A stretch of DNA of 64,000 nucleotides from Streptomyces chartreusis NRRL 3882 (GTDB taxonomy: Bacteria; Actinomycetota; Actinomycetes; Streptomycetales; Streptomycetaceae), in contig NZ_LT963352.1 of the NCBI RefSeq assembly GCF_900236475.1, positions 4,294,501 through 4,358,500 on the forward strand, written 5' to 3'. Under the pieces are notes generated by a model. It ran no database searches, had not been told where the DNA came from, and worked only from the letters and a program-made list of their open reading frames with translations. Of the stretch, positions 32,122 through 44,864 are shown piece after piece (the first letter of the stretch is position 1; each line of letters starts with the position of its first letter). The translations under genes and the position numbers were made by a program.

Positions 32122-32685
32122 CTAACCGCTGCGGCCCTGGCTCCCCGGGGCCGTGGGACCGGAGAGTTCCTTCTCCATCAGCTCCTTCTCCAGCAGCGTG
32201 AAGGACTTGGGCGGCCCGCCCGGCTGCGGCTTGCCCTCCTTGTGGCCCACCACGCGATAACCGGCGTCCCGGTAGTAGGCGTTGAGCGGTGCGTTCCCCG
32301 CCAGGCAGTCCAGGCGGACCCGGCGCCGTCCGGCCTCGGCCACCCGGCGCTCCGCGGCCTCCAGCAGCAGCCGCCCCGTGCCGGGCGCGGCGGTGCTCCG
32401 GTCCACCATGAGCCGGTGCACGTATCCGGCCACGGGCGGCTGTGGCCCCCAGGCGGCCTCGTCGTCCCACCACAGCTCCCAGGCGCCGGTGACGCGCCCG
32501 CCGGCCTCCGCGAGCCAGACCTCGCCACGTGCCATGACCTGGCGGAAGTGGTCCTCGTCCAGCTCCCCCGGCCGCCACTGCCCGGTGATACCGCGGGCCA
32601 GCATCCAGCGGGCCGCGTCGTCGCGGAGGCGGACGAGGGTGGGCAGGTCGACCTCGGCGGCCGGGCGGACGCGTAGATCATTCAC
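32122..32685 (-). CDS. GNAT-family N-acetyltransferase
   Basis: A 187-residue acyl-CoA-dependent transferase. The GNAT core shows LRVRPAAEVDLPTLVRLRDD, VAGYVHRLMVDRSTAAPGTG (acetyl-CoA pyrophosphate-binding region, with RLMVD at the beta-4 strand), GRLLLEAAERRVAEAGRR and LNAYYRDAGYRVVGHKEGKP. GTG 32685 is preferred; a 20-residue upstream extension is not conserved in style. It runs head-to-tail into the LysR gene and is probably co-transcribed with it. Substrate unknown. Confidence 0.88.
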   Translation of the reverse strand: MNDLRVRPAAEVDLPTLVRLRDDAARWMLARGITGQWRPGELDEDHFRQVMARGEVWLAEAGGRVTGAWELWWDDEAAWGPQPPVAGYVHRLMVDRSTAAPGTGRLLLEAAERRVAEAGRRRVRLDCLAGNAPLNAYYRDAGYRVVGHKEGKPQPGGPPKSFTLLEKELMEKELSGPTAPGSQGRSG

Positions 32686-32822
32686 TCGGGGATCGTCGCA
32701 CACCCGTCCGATGACGATCCGTGAGGACCGCTGTCCGTACCGCACTTGACCGATCCGGCCCCGGGAGGTCCCCGCCTGATGGAAACTCTTAGGGCGAGTC
32801 GGAGGGGGAACGGGGGGGCCGG

Positions 32823-35800
32823 GTGGCGGACGACAGGCGCATTGCCCTGCTCATCGGGGTGGGTGAGAACCCGGGGGCGCAGCATCTGCTTCCCTCGCTG
32901 GCGGCGACGGTCGACGCCGATCTGCGCGCACTGGGCGCCTCCCTGGAGGGCAGCGGCTACGAGGTGGAGACACTGGCGAATCCCACCCGGAACGAGATCA
33001 CCGAGCACATCTCCGACGTGTCCGCGAGCGCGCCGCCCGGCAGCACGCTGCTCCTCTACTTCACCGGGCACGGCGTCCGGATCGGCACCACCGACTACCT
33101 GGTGCCCGCCGACGCCCTCGCCCCCGCCGGCGACGACGCGGACGGGTGGGAGCGGCCCCACGTACGGGAATCGCTCCTGGAGGCCGACATCAGCCGGTAT
33201 CTGGCCGACTGCCGGGCCGGCACCGTGCTGTGGCTGATCGACGCCTGCCGCGCGGCGGATGCCCAGCGAGGCGGCGCCTTCGGGAGCAACATCGTCAAGG
33301 GTCCCCCGCACAGCGGATTCGCCATGATGACGAGCTGCGGCCCCGGCGAGCTCAGCGGCGGCGCCGAGACGGGCAGTTTCTTCACGTCGGCGCTCGCCCG
33401 GGCCTTCGACCCGCTGACCGAGGCCACCACGGTGGAGCAGGTGTACGAGAGGGCCCGGCGCGACACCCGGACGCTCGCCGTCGAGGCGCAGGCCGGACCG
33501 CAGCAGGTCCTGATCCGCTACGGCGACGACCTGGCGGAACGCACCAGGTCCCTGGTGGTCGCCGAGGGCAGACGGCTGCTGGAGGCGTGGCAGGACGCCG
33601 TGCGCACACCGGCCCTGTGGGAACGGGTCCCGGAGTGCGAGGCGGGCGCCGTGGCGCATTTCCAGGACTGTCTGTCCTCGCTGGCCGCGCAGGCCGCCCT
33701 GCACGTCCACCACGCCCAGCGGCGGCTGCCCGACCCCTGGGCCGACGACGAGTATCCGGTCCGGCTGCTGGGCGACCGGCTCCCCCTGCTGCTGCCCAAG
33801 GGCGCCGAACTGTCCGCCCTGGAGGTCACCGCGCTGATCGCCGGTGTCCTGTTGCACGAGACGGCCTGGGCCGAACGGCTGGGCCAGGCCGCCGGGTGCC
33901 GTCCGCGGCTGGTGTGGCGTGACGACGAGGCCGACGACCAGCGGCGGCACTACGAGCAGATCACCGAGCACTATCCCCAGATCACCGAGAAGCTCACGCA
34001 CGCGTACCGCTGGCTCGGGGACCCCGCGGACGACCGGCACGCCGTCACGCTGTGGCTGGTGCACCGCTGGATCGAGGAGCGGTTCGCGACCGACGAGGAG
34101 GCCGTGCCCGCGGTGTTCGCCGACCGCTTCACGGCCCGGCTCCTCGACATGGCACCGCCGGCGGCGGGCGAGCGGCTCGGCGGCCGGGCGGAGGCCCTGT
34201 CCCAGGCGCTGCGCACGGTCGCCGCGGGCCTCGTCCTCGGGGCCCCGCCGGAGGACCAGCGGCTGCCACCGGACCGTCACGTCGTCCGCAGAACACCGTG
34301 GCGCCTGCGCGTACGGCCCCTCGCGGCGCTGCTGCGGCTCGCGGGGCTGCTCGCCTTCGACACCCGGTGTCTGCCGGAGGTCCTGGCCGAGCACCTCGCC
34401 GTCTCCGACCCGGTCGTGCCGCGCGAGGTGATCACGGTGCTCCGGGACGCCTACTGGGTCTCCGACGGGGACGGAAACGCCGCCTCGTACCTGCATCTGG
34501 ACGCGGTCTGCCCGCATCCGGCGCTGCACGCGGCTCTCGCCACGGTCGTCGAGGACGCCGACGACCTCGGCCACCTCCTGCGGGAGTCGGCCCGCCGCCT
34601 CCCGCAGGACGAGGCCGCGCTGCTGAGAGGGCTCCCCGCGCGGCTGTCCGACCACGGGCTGCGGCCGGACCGCCGGCACGGCACGGACGCCTACGACGTG
34701 CCGCTCGCCCGTTTCTCACTGGCGCAGACGGAGATCCGCCGCCTGCTGATGGGCGAGAAGCTGTACGACGGCGAGCCCGAGCTCGCGCTGCGGGAGCTCT
34801 ACCAGAACGCGATGGACGCCTGCCGCTACCGGGAGATGCGCGTCCGGTACCTGCGGGACCTCGGCCGGGAGCCGGCGCCGTGGGCGGGCCACATCCGTAT
34901 CGAGACGGGCGAGGACGACCGTGGCCGCTACGTCGAGTGTGTGGACAACGGCGTCGGCATGACCGTCGACCAGCTCAAGAGCACCTTCACCCGGGCGGGC
35001 CGCCGGTTCGACCAGTCCCACGCCTTCCGCCGGGAGCAGGCCGCGTGGCTGCGGCACGACAGTTCACTGCGGCTCCACCCCAACAGCCGGTTCGGGATCG
35101 GCGTCTTCAGCTACTTCATGCTCGCCGACGAGATGACCATCGTGACCCGGCCGGTCGGCACCGACGGCCGTCCGGCCGCGAAGGCGCTGCGCGTCGAGAT
35201 CCCCGTCAGCGGCAGTCTCTTCCGGGTCCGGGAGGAGGACGAACACGGCGGCACGGCCCTGCCCGAGGGCGGCACGCGCGTCCGGCTGCACCTGCGCCGC
35301 GCGGGAGCGTTGCCCGGGGACTCCGCCGTGTCGGTGCTGCGCTCGCTGGTCCTCCTCAGCGAGTTCCTGCTGGAGGTGCGCGACCAGGACGGCACCGAGG
35401 AGATCTGGCGGCCCGGGCGTCTCAAGTCCGGTGAGGAGCCGGGCGCGTTCACCACCCGGTTCGCCGTCGAGGCGGTGCCGGGCACGCTCTGGTGGGTCTC
35501 CGGCAAGGGAGCGATCGTGTGCGACGGGATCGCCACGGACGAGCGGCCCTTCGGGTACGTCCTCAATCTGTCGGGCGCGCACGCCGGCGAACTCAGCGTC
35601 AACCGCAAGAAGCTGGAGAGATACGACGTCCTGTGGGCGCAGGAGCAGGTCCGGGACGGAGCCCGGGCGTTCCTCGACGAGGCGGTGGCGGTGCCGGAAC
35701 TGGAGTGGCTGTGGAACATGGAGTCCCGCGAGCCCTCCATCGCCCGCATCCTGTGGAAGGTCCTGCGGGGACACGGGGTGCTCGTGTCGGACAAGCACGG

Positions 35801-37889
35801 CCGGAGGATCGGTCTCGACGAGGTCGGCTGGTTCAGGCTGGACGCCCACCTGAACGACGGGCGCGGCCTGCGCGAGGAAGAGGAGCTCAAAAGGGTCCGG
35901 CCCTGGCGGCTGGCCGCCCTCGGTGCCGTGCATCGGGCCCGGAGCGAAGCCGCACCGCTGTCGCTCTCGGGCCACCCGGTACCGCAGCCGGGCTGGGCGG
36001 AGATCGCGGGCGAGGTCGAGGGCGACTGGCGCAATGCGGTCCAGGTGGCCAACAGGCAGGCCACGACCGTGGCGGAGGTGCTCCGCGCCACGCGGGGCCT
36101 GCGCGTCGCGCATCCGGATCTTGCCGGGCCGGCCGTCTTCGGTGACGGCGACCTGGAGTGGGAACCGGGCCGCACCGACTGGTACGTCATGACCGGGCTC
36201 CTCGGCAGGAAACGTGACCCGCTGGACGGCCTCACCCCTCCCTGGGGACGCCGTGCGCCCAAGCGAAGGGCCGGCGACGAGATCCAGTACCGGCACCCGC
36301 CCGAGGACCTCTCCGGTATCGCCCGCGCCTCCGCCATGTTCCAGGTGCCGCTCGGCGAGCTGGCCGAGGCGTGCGCCCGGTACGCGCCGTTCCTGCGCAG
36401 GCCGCTGGGTGCCGTCCCGGACCACCACCGCGACCACGTCTGCACGGAAGACGAGTTGCAGCTCCTCTATCTCCAGGAGGACAAGCACCACTGGCGGCCC
36501 GCCGTCCACCCCTGGGACGTACCGGTGGTGGCCGCCGCCACGGGCCTCGACCCGGGTGAAGTACAGCGGCGCATGGCGGGTTACGGCTGGCTGGGCCGCC
36601 CCGTGCCCGATCCGTTCCTGACCTCACACTGGGGCGCCGTACCGGCCGAGCTGCTCGGCATCCTGCGCACCTACCTCGTCCCGCGCGCCGGCGGCCGGCC
36701 CGTGCTGCCGTGGGCCGCCACCGTCGAACTGGCCGCGGAGGACGAGCTCTCCGTGTGGGAGGCCGAACGACTCCTGGCCCGTGAGACGGAGGACCTCGGA
36801 GTGGACCACCGACGGCGCTACACCCGGCGCTCGCCGGGACGGGACGTGGTCCCCTCGCCCGAGACCGCCCGTCTCGCCCATCGGCTGCACCAGTCGGGCA
36901 TCCGCCTGGAGGACGGCGTCACACTCCGGGACCTCGCGTCCGTCCGCTCCCACGCCACGTCGTGGGAAGAAATGTCCTGGTACGCGGACGAGTTGCGAGA
37001 GGCCGGAGTGGATGTCCCGGACGCCGGCAATCTGCTGCGCGCCTGGGACGAGCTGCCCACGCCCAGCAGATACGCGTTCTCCGGGGAGGATCCCAACTGG
37101 GACGGTGCCGACTATCCCGTGCCGGCCACCTCGGCCGTGCTGTTCACCGGGAGCCAGCGGCTCCGGCAGCGGCTGTCGGTCCTGTGGGACACCGCGCACC
37201 GGGAGGCCCGCAACCTGGGGCTGGACGCCGGGCTCGTGGCCCCGCGCCCGCCCAAGGCGCTGCGGACGTTCGTCCCGACGCACGACGAGATGGCGGCGCT
37301 GGTCGAGACGGGCCCGCACGAGGACGTCGACTACGAGTGGTTCGAGACGCCACGCTGGACCCCGCTCACCGCGCAGCGGCTCGTGGGCTACGCCCGCGCA
37401 CGCAGTCTCGGTGCGCGGGCGGCCTACCGGGCGCTGGCTCCGCTGCGGGCCATCGGTGCGCTGGTGCCGGAGCTGTCCACGGAGGCGGAGGCCGCCCTGC
37501 CGGACGACGTGCCCACCGCCCACGACGCCGTGGCGGTCGACCCGGCGTACCGCGTCTCCGCGCCCGGGGCCCCGCTGCACCCGCTCGACCTGGTCGGCAT
37601 CGCCGGCCGCCTCGGTGAGCCGGTGCGGCACACCTGGGAACGGCGCATCACGCCGTACCTCGCCCTGGAGGCGTCACCGCCGTCGGTCACCGCCGTACCC
37701 GACGTCGTGCCCGGCTGGCAGGACCTCGCGATCCTCTCCGAGGGCCTCGACGGGCGACTTCCCGCACTCACGGGCCCGGTCGGGCAGGACCGGATCGAGC
37801 AGGGTGCCCGCGCGGTGGGTGAGACGCCCGAGTGGGTACACCGGCGACTGGAGCTCTACGCGGGGCTGTTCGGGCTCCGGCTCCCGTAG
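32823..37889 (+). CDS. Giant caspase-like protease / GHKL (Hsp90-type) ATPase fusion
   Basis: A 1688-residue cytoplasmic protein. Residues 1-210 form a caspase/metacaspase-like domain with the His83 (LYFTGHGV) and Cys142 (WLIDACRA) dyad. A helical region follows (about 230-640), with HAVTLWLVHRWIEERF and other His-rich helices. A GHKL ATPase domain then begins: Glu658 and Asn662 in ELYQNAMDACRYR, Asp708-Gly712 in VDNGVGM and FGIG at 757-760, as in Hsp90. From about 1030 to the end the sequence has charged helical repeats consistent with several winged-helix units. The start GTG 32823 has a G-rich ribosome-binding site. Such multidomain proteins are described as NTP-dependent conflict or cell-death effectors in multicellular bacteria; the trigger is unknown. 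Confidence 0.88.
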   Translation: MADDRRIALLIGVGENPGAQHLLPSLAATVDADLRALGASLEGSGYEVETLANPTRNEITEHISDVSASAPPGSTLLLYFTGHGVRIGTTDYLVPADALAPAGDDADGWERPHVRESLLEADISRYLADCRAGTVLWLIDACRAADAQRGGAFGSNIVKGPPHSGFAMMTSCGPGELSGGAETGSFFTSALARAFDPLTEATTVEQVYERARRDTRTLAVEAQAGPQQVLIRYGDDLAERTRSLVVAEGRRLLEAWQDAVRTPALWERVPECEAGAVAHFQDCLSSLAAQAALHVHHAQRRLPDPWADDEYPVRLLGDRLPLLLPKGAELSALEVTALIAGVLLHETAWAERLGQAAGCRPRLVWRDDEADDQRRHYEQITEHYPQITEKLTHAYRWLGDPADDRHAVTLWLVHRWIEERFATDEEAVPAVFADRFTARLLDMAPPAAGERLGGRAEALSQALRTVAAGLVLGAPPEDQRLPPDRHVVRRTPWRLRVRPLAALLRLAGLLAFDTRCLPEVLAEHLAVSDPVVPREVITVLRDAYWVSDGDGNAASYLHLDAVCPHPALHAALATVVEDADDLGHLLRESARRLPQDEAALLRGLPARLSDHGLRPDRRHGTDAYDVPLARFSLAQTEIRRLLMGEKLYDGEPELALRELYQNAMDACRYREMRVRYLRDLGREPAPWAGHIRIETGEDDRGRYVECVDNGVGMTVDQLKSTFTRAGRRFDQSHAFRREQAAWLRHDSSLRLHPNSRFGIGVFSYFMLADEMTIVTRPVGTDGRPAAKALRVEIPVSGSLFRVREEDEHGGTALPEGGTRVRLHLRRAGALPGDSAVSVLRSLVLLSEFLLEVRDQDGTEEIWRPGRLKSGEEPGAFTTRFAVEAVPGTLWWVSGKGAIVCDGIATDERPFGYVLNLSGAHAGELSVNRKKLERYDVLWAQEQVRDGARAFLDEAVAVPELEWLWNMESREPSIARILWKVLRGHGVLVSDKHGRRIGLDEVGWFRLDAHLNDGRGLREEEELKRVRPWRLAALGAVHRARSEAAPLSLSGHPVPQPGWAEIAGEVEGDWRNAVQVANRQATTVAEVLRATRGLRVAHPDLAGPAVFGDGDLEWEPGRTDWYVMTGLLGRKRDPLDGLTPPWGRRAPKRRAGDEIQYRHPPEDLSGIARASAMFQVPLGELAEACARYAPFLRRPLGAVPDHHRDHVCTEDELQLLYLQEDKHHWRPAVHPWDVPVVAAATGLDPGEVQRRMAGYGWLGRPVPDPFLTSHWGAVPAELLGILRTYLVPRAGGRPVLPWAATVELAAEDELSVWEAERLLARETEDLGVDHRRRYTRRSPGRDVVPSPETARLAHRLHQSGIRLEDGVTLRDLASVRSHATSWEEMSWYADELREAGVDVPDAGNLLRAWDELPTPSRYAFSGEDPNWDGADYPVPATSAVLFTGSQRLRQRLSVLWDTAHREARNLGLDAGLVAPRPPKALRTFVPTHDEMAALVETGPHEDVDYEWFETPRWTPLTAQRLVGYARARSLGARAAYRALAPLRAIGALVPELSTEAEAALPDDVPTAHDAVAVDPAYRVSAPGAPLHPLDLVGIAGRLGEPVRHTWERRITPYLALEASPPSVTAVPDVVPGWQDLAILSEGLDGRLPALTGPVGQDRIEQGARAVGETPEWVHRRLELYAGLFGLRLP

Positions 37890-37896
37890 GTCGGCG

Positions 37897-38013
37897 TCAG
37901 GAATCCAGAGTGAGGACCGCCTGCACGCAGTGGTCCAGCATGGGCAGGTTGCGCGCGCTGAACGGCCGCTCCCGGGCGACGATCGGCCGGGGCCCGGGCA
38001 CCCGGGCGGTCAC
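37897..38013 (-). CDS. Possible 38-codon ORF coupled to the MFS gene
   Basis: GTG 38013 overlaps the MFS stop in a GTGA arrangement, and the frame runs RPIVARERPFSARNLPML, then DHCVQAVLTLDS, to a TGA at 37897-37899. The overlap geometry is that of a real coupled gene and the codons are G/C-rich at the third position. Its small size and lack of family recognition leave a fragment of a lost gene as the alternative. Confidence 0.3.
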   Translation of the reverse strand: MTARVPGPRPIVARERPFSARNLPMLDHCVQAVLTLDS

Positions 38014-39215
38014 GCGGGTTCGGGAACCCGCCGGTGGCCCACGAGGACGAAGAGTGCGCCGACGACGGCCAGGCCCGTCAGGACGGTGCCGAAGACGGTC
38101 GCCCCGGCGGGCAGCCCCACCGCGTCCATGAGGTAGCCCGTGGACACCGGCAGGAGACCGGCAGGGAGGTAACCGCCCACGTTCAGCGCGGCGTTGGCCT
38201 CGGCAAGCCGCTGTGGCGGGACGGTGGAGTTGAGCAGCGAGAGACCGCCGAGCTGGCCCATGCCCTGGCCGGCCCCGGCGAGCAGGGCCGAGGCGACGAG
38301 AAGGGCGACCGACGAGGCGTGCACAGCGGTGATCAGTGCGGCCATGCCGAGGGTGGTGCTGACCGCGCCGGCGGTCAGGACGGTGCGCCGGGGCAGCTTC
38401 CGCACGGCGAACTGGACGCCGGTGGCGGCGAGGAACATGACGAACGCCATGGCTCCGGAGACGATCCGGCTGGTGGTGCCGAGCAGTTCGGTCAGCAGCG
38501 TGGGGCCCAGCGACAGCACGAAGGACGTGGCGGTGATGCCAGGGGCGAACACGGCTATGCCCAGGGCGAGATGGACGCCGTTGCCGCGCGGGACGCCGGG
38601 TACGCGCACCCAGGCGCCCTCACCGGGCACGGCGGGACGGCGTACGGGCATGCGCAACACGGCGAGGACGGCCGTGGCCAGCAGCACCGCCTCGACGACG
38701 AAGACGGTCACCGTGGGCGCCGACAGCGTCTCGGACAGCAGGCCGGCGAGCAGCGGACCGAGGCCGGCCCCGAAGACCATCGCGCAGGAGGCGAGCAGCG
38801 CGGCCAGCCGCCTGCGCTCCGGGCCCGCCACGTCCGTCACGGCGGCCATGCCCGCGGAGACGACGGCGCCGACTGCGATTCCGGTGAACAGCCGGGCGAC
38901 GAGCAGCGCCGTGACGGTCGTGGCCGTCGCGAAGATCGCGCAGGCGGCGAGGGCGAGGGCGAGCGCGGGCAGCAGCACGGGCTTGCGCCCCAGCCGGTCC
39001 GAGACCACGCCCGAGACGAGCAGCGAGCCGAGCAGGCCGACGATGTAGAACGCGAAGACGACGGTCAGCGTGCCCTTGGAGAAACCGATGTCGCGCTGCC
39101 ACAGCACGTACAGCGGGGTCGCCGCGTTGGACAGCACGAAGACGGCCGTGACCGGCCACGCCGCCAGCCACACCCACCAGGTGGGGGCAGTGGTTGCGGC
39201 CTGACGTTCCGACAT
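38010..39215 (-). CDS. MFS transporter
   Basis: A 401-residue polytopic permease with about 12 hydrophobic segments. The loop 2-3 signature appears as SDRLGRKPVLLPALALAL (G-x-x-x-D-R-x-G-R-K/R), and an antiporter-like motif with GAGLGPLLAGLL follows helix 5. These features fit a proton-driven drug or metabolite exporter. ATG 39215 faces a divergent ArsR-type regulator with an operator between, the common arrangement for inducible efflux. Substrate unknown. Confidence 0.92.
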   Translation of the reverse strand: MSERQAATTAPTWWVWLAAWPVTAVFVLSNAATPLYVLWQRDIGFSKGTLTVVFAFYIVGLLGSLLVSGVVSDRLGRKPVLLPALALALAACAIFATATTVTALLVARLFTGIAVGAVVSAGMAAVTDVAGPERRRLAALLASCAMVFGAGLGPLLAGLLSETLSAPTVTVFVVEAVLLATAVLAVLRMPVRRPAVPGEGAWVRVPGVPRGNGVHLALGIAVFAPGITATSFVLSLGPTLLTELLGTTSRIVSGAMAFVMFLAATGVQFAVRKLPRRTVLTAGAVSTTLGMAALITAVHASSVALLVASALLAGAGQGMGQLGGLSLLNSTVPPQRLAEANAALNVGGYLPAGLLPVSTGYLMDAVGLPAGATVFGTVLTGLAVVGALFVLVGHRRVPEPA

Positions 39216-39238
39216 GGGTGGTCCCTCCGGTCAGCGTA

Positions 39239-39284
39239 GTACGAGTTTTTTCGAACCTAGCATGCAGTACGATGAAACTCGTAC
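39239..39284. promoter_or_regulatory. Operator between MFS and ArsR genes
   Basis: GTACGAGTTT (39239-39248) and AAACTCGTAC (39275-39284) are perfect 10-bp arms 26 bases apart. An extra half GTACGA (39267-39272) pairs with TCGTAC (39279-39284) over six bases, giving overlapping dyads. It lies in the divergent control region and is probably bound by the ArsR-type repressor. Confidence 0.7.
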
Positions 39285-39312
39285 AGGCGATTCGGATGAC
39301 AGGGAGCTGCCC

Positions 39313-39693
39313 ATGTCCGCGACGGCTCACGACGTGCCGGTCTTCAAGGTGCTGCCGGAGCCGGAGAACCTACCGGAACCGCTGCCCGAGCCCGCGGTCG
39401 AGGAGCTGCGCCTGGAGACGGTGCTGGGCGCGCTGAGCGACCCGCTGCGCCTGACGATCGTGCGCAAGCTCCTGTTGGAGTCGGAGGCGTTCGACCACTC
39501 CTGCGGCTGGTTCGGCCTCGACCGCCCCAAGTCCTCCCTCACCCATCACTTCAAGGCGCTGCGCGAGGCCGGTGTCACCCGCCAGCGCCAGTACGGCCTG
39601 GAGCGCCGCAGCCACGTCCGCGTGGCCGACCTCGACGCCCGCTTCCCCGGCCTGCTGGAGCTGGTGGCGGCGTGGACTCCGGACACGCCCTGA
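39313..39693 (+). CDS. ArsR-type winged-helix repressor
   Basis: A 126-residue regulator: ALSDPLRLTIVRKLLLESEA, then PKSSLTHHFKALREAGVTRQ (recognition helix), and the beta wing RQRQYGLERRSHVRVADLDA. The N-terminal 30 residues are Pro/Glu-rich (VFKVLPEPENLPEPLPEPA) and specific to this subgroup. No Cys metal-binding box is obvious, so it is more likely a drug or metabolite sensor. ATG 39313 follows AGGGAG; an earlier in-frame start would overlap the MFS promoter. It should repress the divergent MFS gene. Confidence 0.88.
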   Translation: MSATAHDVPVFKVLPEPENLPEPLPEPAVEELRLETVLGALSDPLRLTIVRKLLLESEAFDHSCGWFGLDRPKSSLTHHFKALREAGVTRQRQYGLERRSHVRVADLDARFPGLLELVAAWTPDTP

Positions 39694-39732
39694 GCTGACG
39701 CGAGAACCGCCACCGACGACCGCCCGGACACC

Positions 39733-39764
39733 TTGTTCAGTCAGCGGACCGGGTGGCCGAACAA
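39733..39764. promoter_or_regulatory. Inverted repeat ahead of the lipoprotein gene
   Basis: TTGTTC (39733-39738) and GAACAA (39759-39764) are six-base arms over 20 bases. A longer, matching repeat (nine-base arms) occurs at 44667-44701. The site ends about 60 bases before the lipoprotein start. It may be an operator or sigma-factor-related site shared with the nSTAND/membrane-protein promoter. Confidence 0.45.
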
Positions 39765-39825
39765 TCCGTGCCGCGACTGAACTGGGCTCGCCGGAAAGGG
39801 CCGCAGCACGGAGAGGGGTCGTCGG

Positions 39826-40733
39826 ATGGGCGGGAGCGGGGGCGTCGCGGTCATGGTCGCCGGGCTGGTGCTGGCCGTCGGGGGTTGCGGGGACGGCGGG
39901 ACGGACGGGAGGGCCGCCAAGTCGTCGGCCGAGCCGGAGCCGACCCGGTCGCCGTCATCGTCGTCGGCCGAACTCGTGGAATGGGTCGGCGACATGTGCG
40001 AGTCGACGGTCGCGCTCGAGAACCTGCGGAAGGGGAGCGCCGCGGACCTGAAGGAGATCCAGAACTCGGACGACGGTACCGGGATGCTCGCCCACGCCCA
40101 CGCCCTCAGTTACCTCTCCACCACACCGGCGGACGTGGAGACCGTGGCCGGCGACCTGGAGGCCCTCGGTGCGTCCGGTGTCCCCGCGGCCGACCGGCTG
40201 CGCGACGCCCTGCGGAAGAAGGTGCGGAGGGTCGCGAACGAGCTCGGAGCCCGGCCACCGGCCGTGGGCCTCGAGTACGCCGAGAGCACGGTCGCGGACG
40301 TCGACGAGCAGGTCCAGTCCCTCACCCCGCCCGAGCCGGACCTGCCCGCGCTGACCGAGAAGATTCCGCGGCTCGCGGCGGCGTACGAGCAGGCCGAGCA
40401 GTGCGCACCGGGCTGGAAGCCCGACGGATCCTCCGGGGAGGGGGACTCACCCGCACCCGACCCCACCGGCCCGCTGCCCAAGGCCGCGGACGGCAAGAAC
40501 TACGCGGCCTGCTCGGACGGCGCGTGCGAGGTCCTCGTGACCTCCACGGCGGACATCACGGCGAAGGGCACGAACGTGCACGTCATCGTGTCGGACGACT
40601 CCGTCACCTTCCAGTCGGGGGGCGGCGTGATGCAGTTCGGCGGCGCGGGCGGTGAGGCCGGGTTCGGCAACGGCCTCAAGGCGACCGTCGTGGCACACGA
40701 CAAGGACGGCGCCGTACTGAGATTCGGCCTGTC

Positions 40734-40737
<4 letters not shown>
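39826..40737 (+). CDS. Secreted lipoprotein of unknown function
   Basis: A 303-residue protein with a lipoprotein signal peptide: VAVMVAGLVLAVGGC, the lipobox Cys at position 21. A Ser/Pro-rich linker (TRSPSSSSAE) follows, then a helical charged domain (about 50-190), a second linker and a C-terminal beta-rich portion of about 85 residues with two Cys (YAACSDGACEVLV) and the repeat-like SDDSVTFQSGGGVMQFGG. It is expected on the outer face of the membrane. No family recognised. It is convergent with the nSTAND gene, overlapping by four bases, and its upstream region shares an inverted repeat with that gene's. Confidence 0.8.
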
Positions 40738-44543
<3,806 letters not shown>

Positions 44544-44666
44544 GTGGCCGCCCCCTCCCCTCGTACGCCCTCCCCCGACCTTCCGCCGCATCAGCGGCCG
44601 TGACACGGGCGTTCACCCGATCCTCACGCTTCCTCCAGGTCACTCAGCCCGCTGCACGGCTCCCGG

Positions 44667-44701
44667 GTTGTTCGGTGCCGGGAGAGGGCCAGCCGAACAA
44701 C
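44667..44701. promoter_or_regulatory. Inverted repeat between the nSTAND and membrane-protein genes
   Basis: GTTGTTCGG (44667-44675) and CCGAACAAC (44693-44701) are perfect nine-base arms separated by 17 bases. It lies in the 321-base divergent region and could control both genes, perhaps through the nSTAND protein's helix-turn-helix. Its core TTGTTC...GAACAA recurs ahead of the lipoprotein gene. The remaining sequence of the region shows no further feature. Confidence 0.6.
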
Positions 44702-44864
44702 GGCGGGCGGCGGTCGAATGGCCGGGGACGTGGCCGGGACGGGCCATGGGGCGGCGGTCCGAACCCTGCGAGGGGAGGGCTCGGGCCGCCCCGCGTCCGC
44801 ACACACCCGCGACAGGCTGGAGGAGAGCCATGCACGGACGGCATCACACGGGGTTGATCCCCGC

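Noticed and set aside
32682-34679. 665-codon minus-strand frame opposite the caspase domain region
   Set aside because: Lies antisense to well-supported caspase and helical domains, is low in complexity and has no motif.
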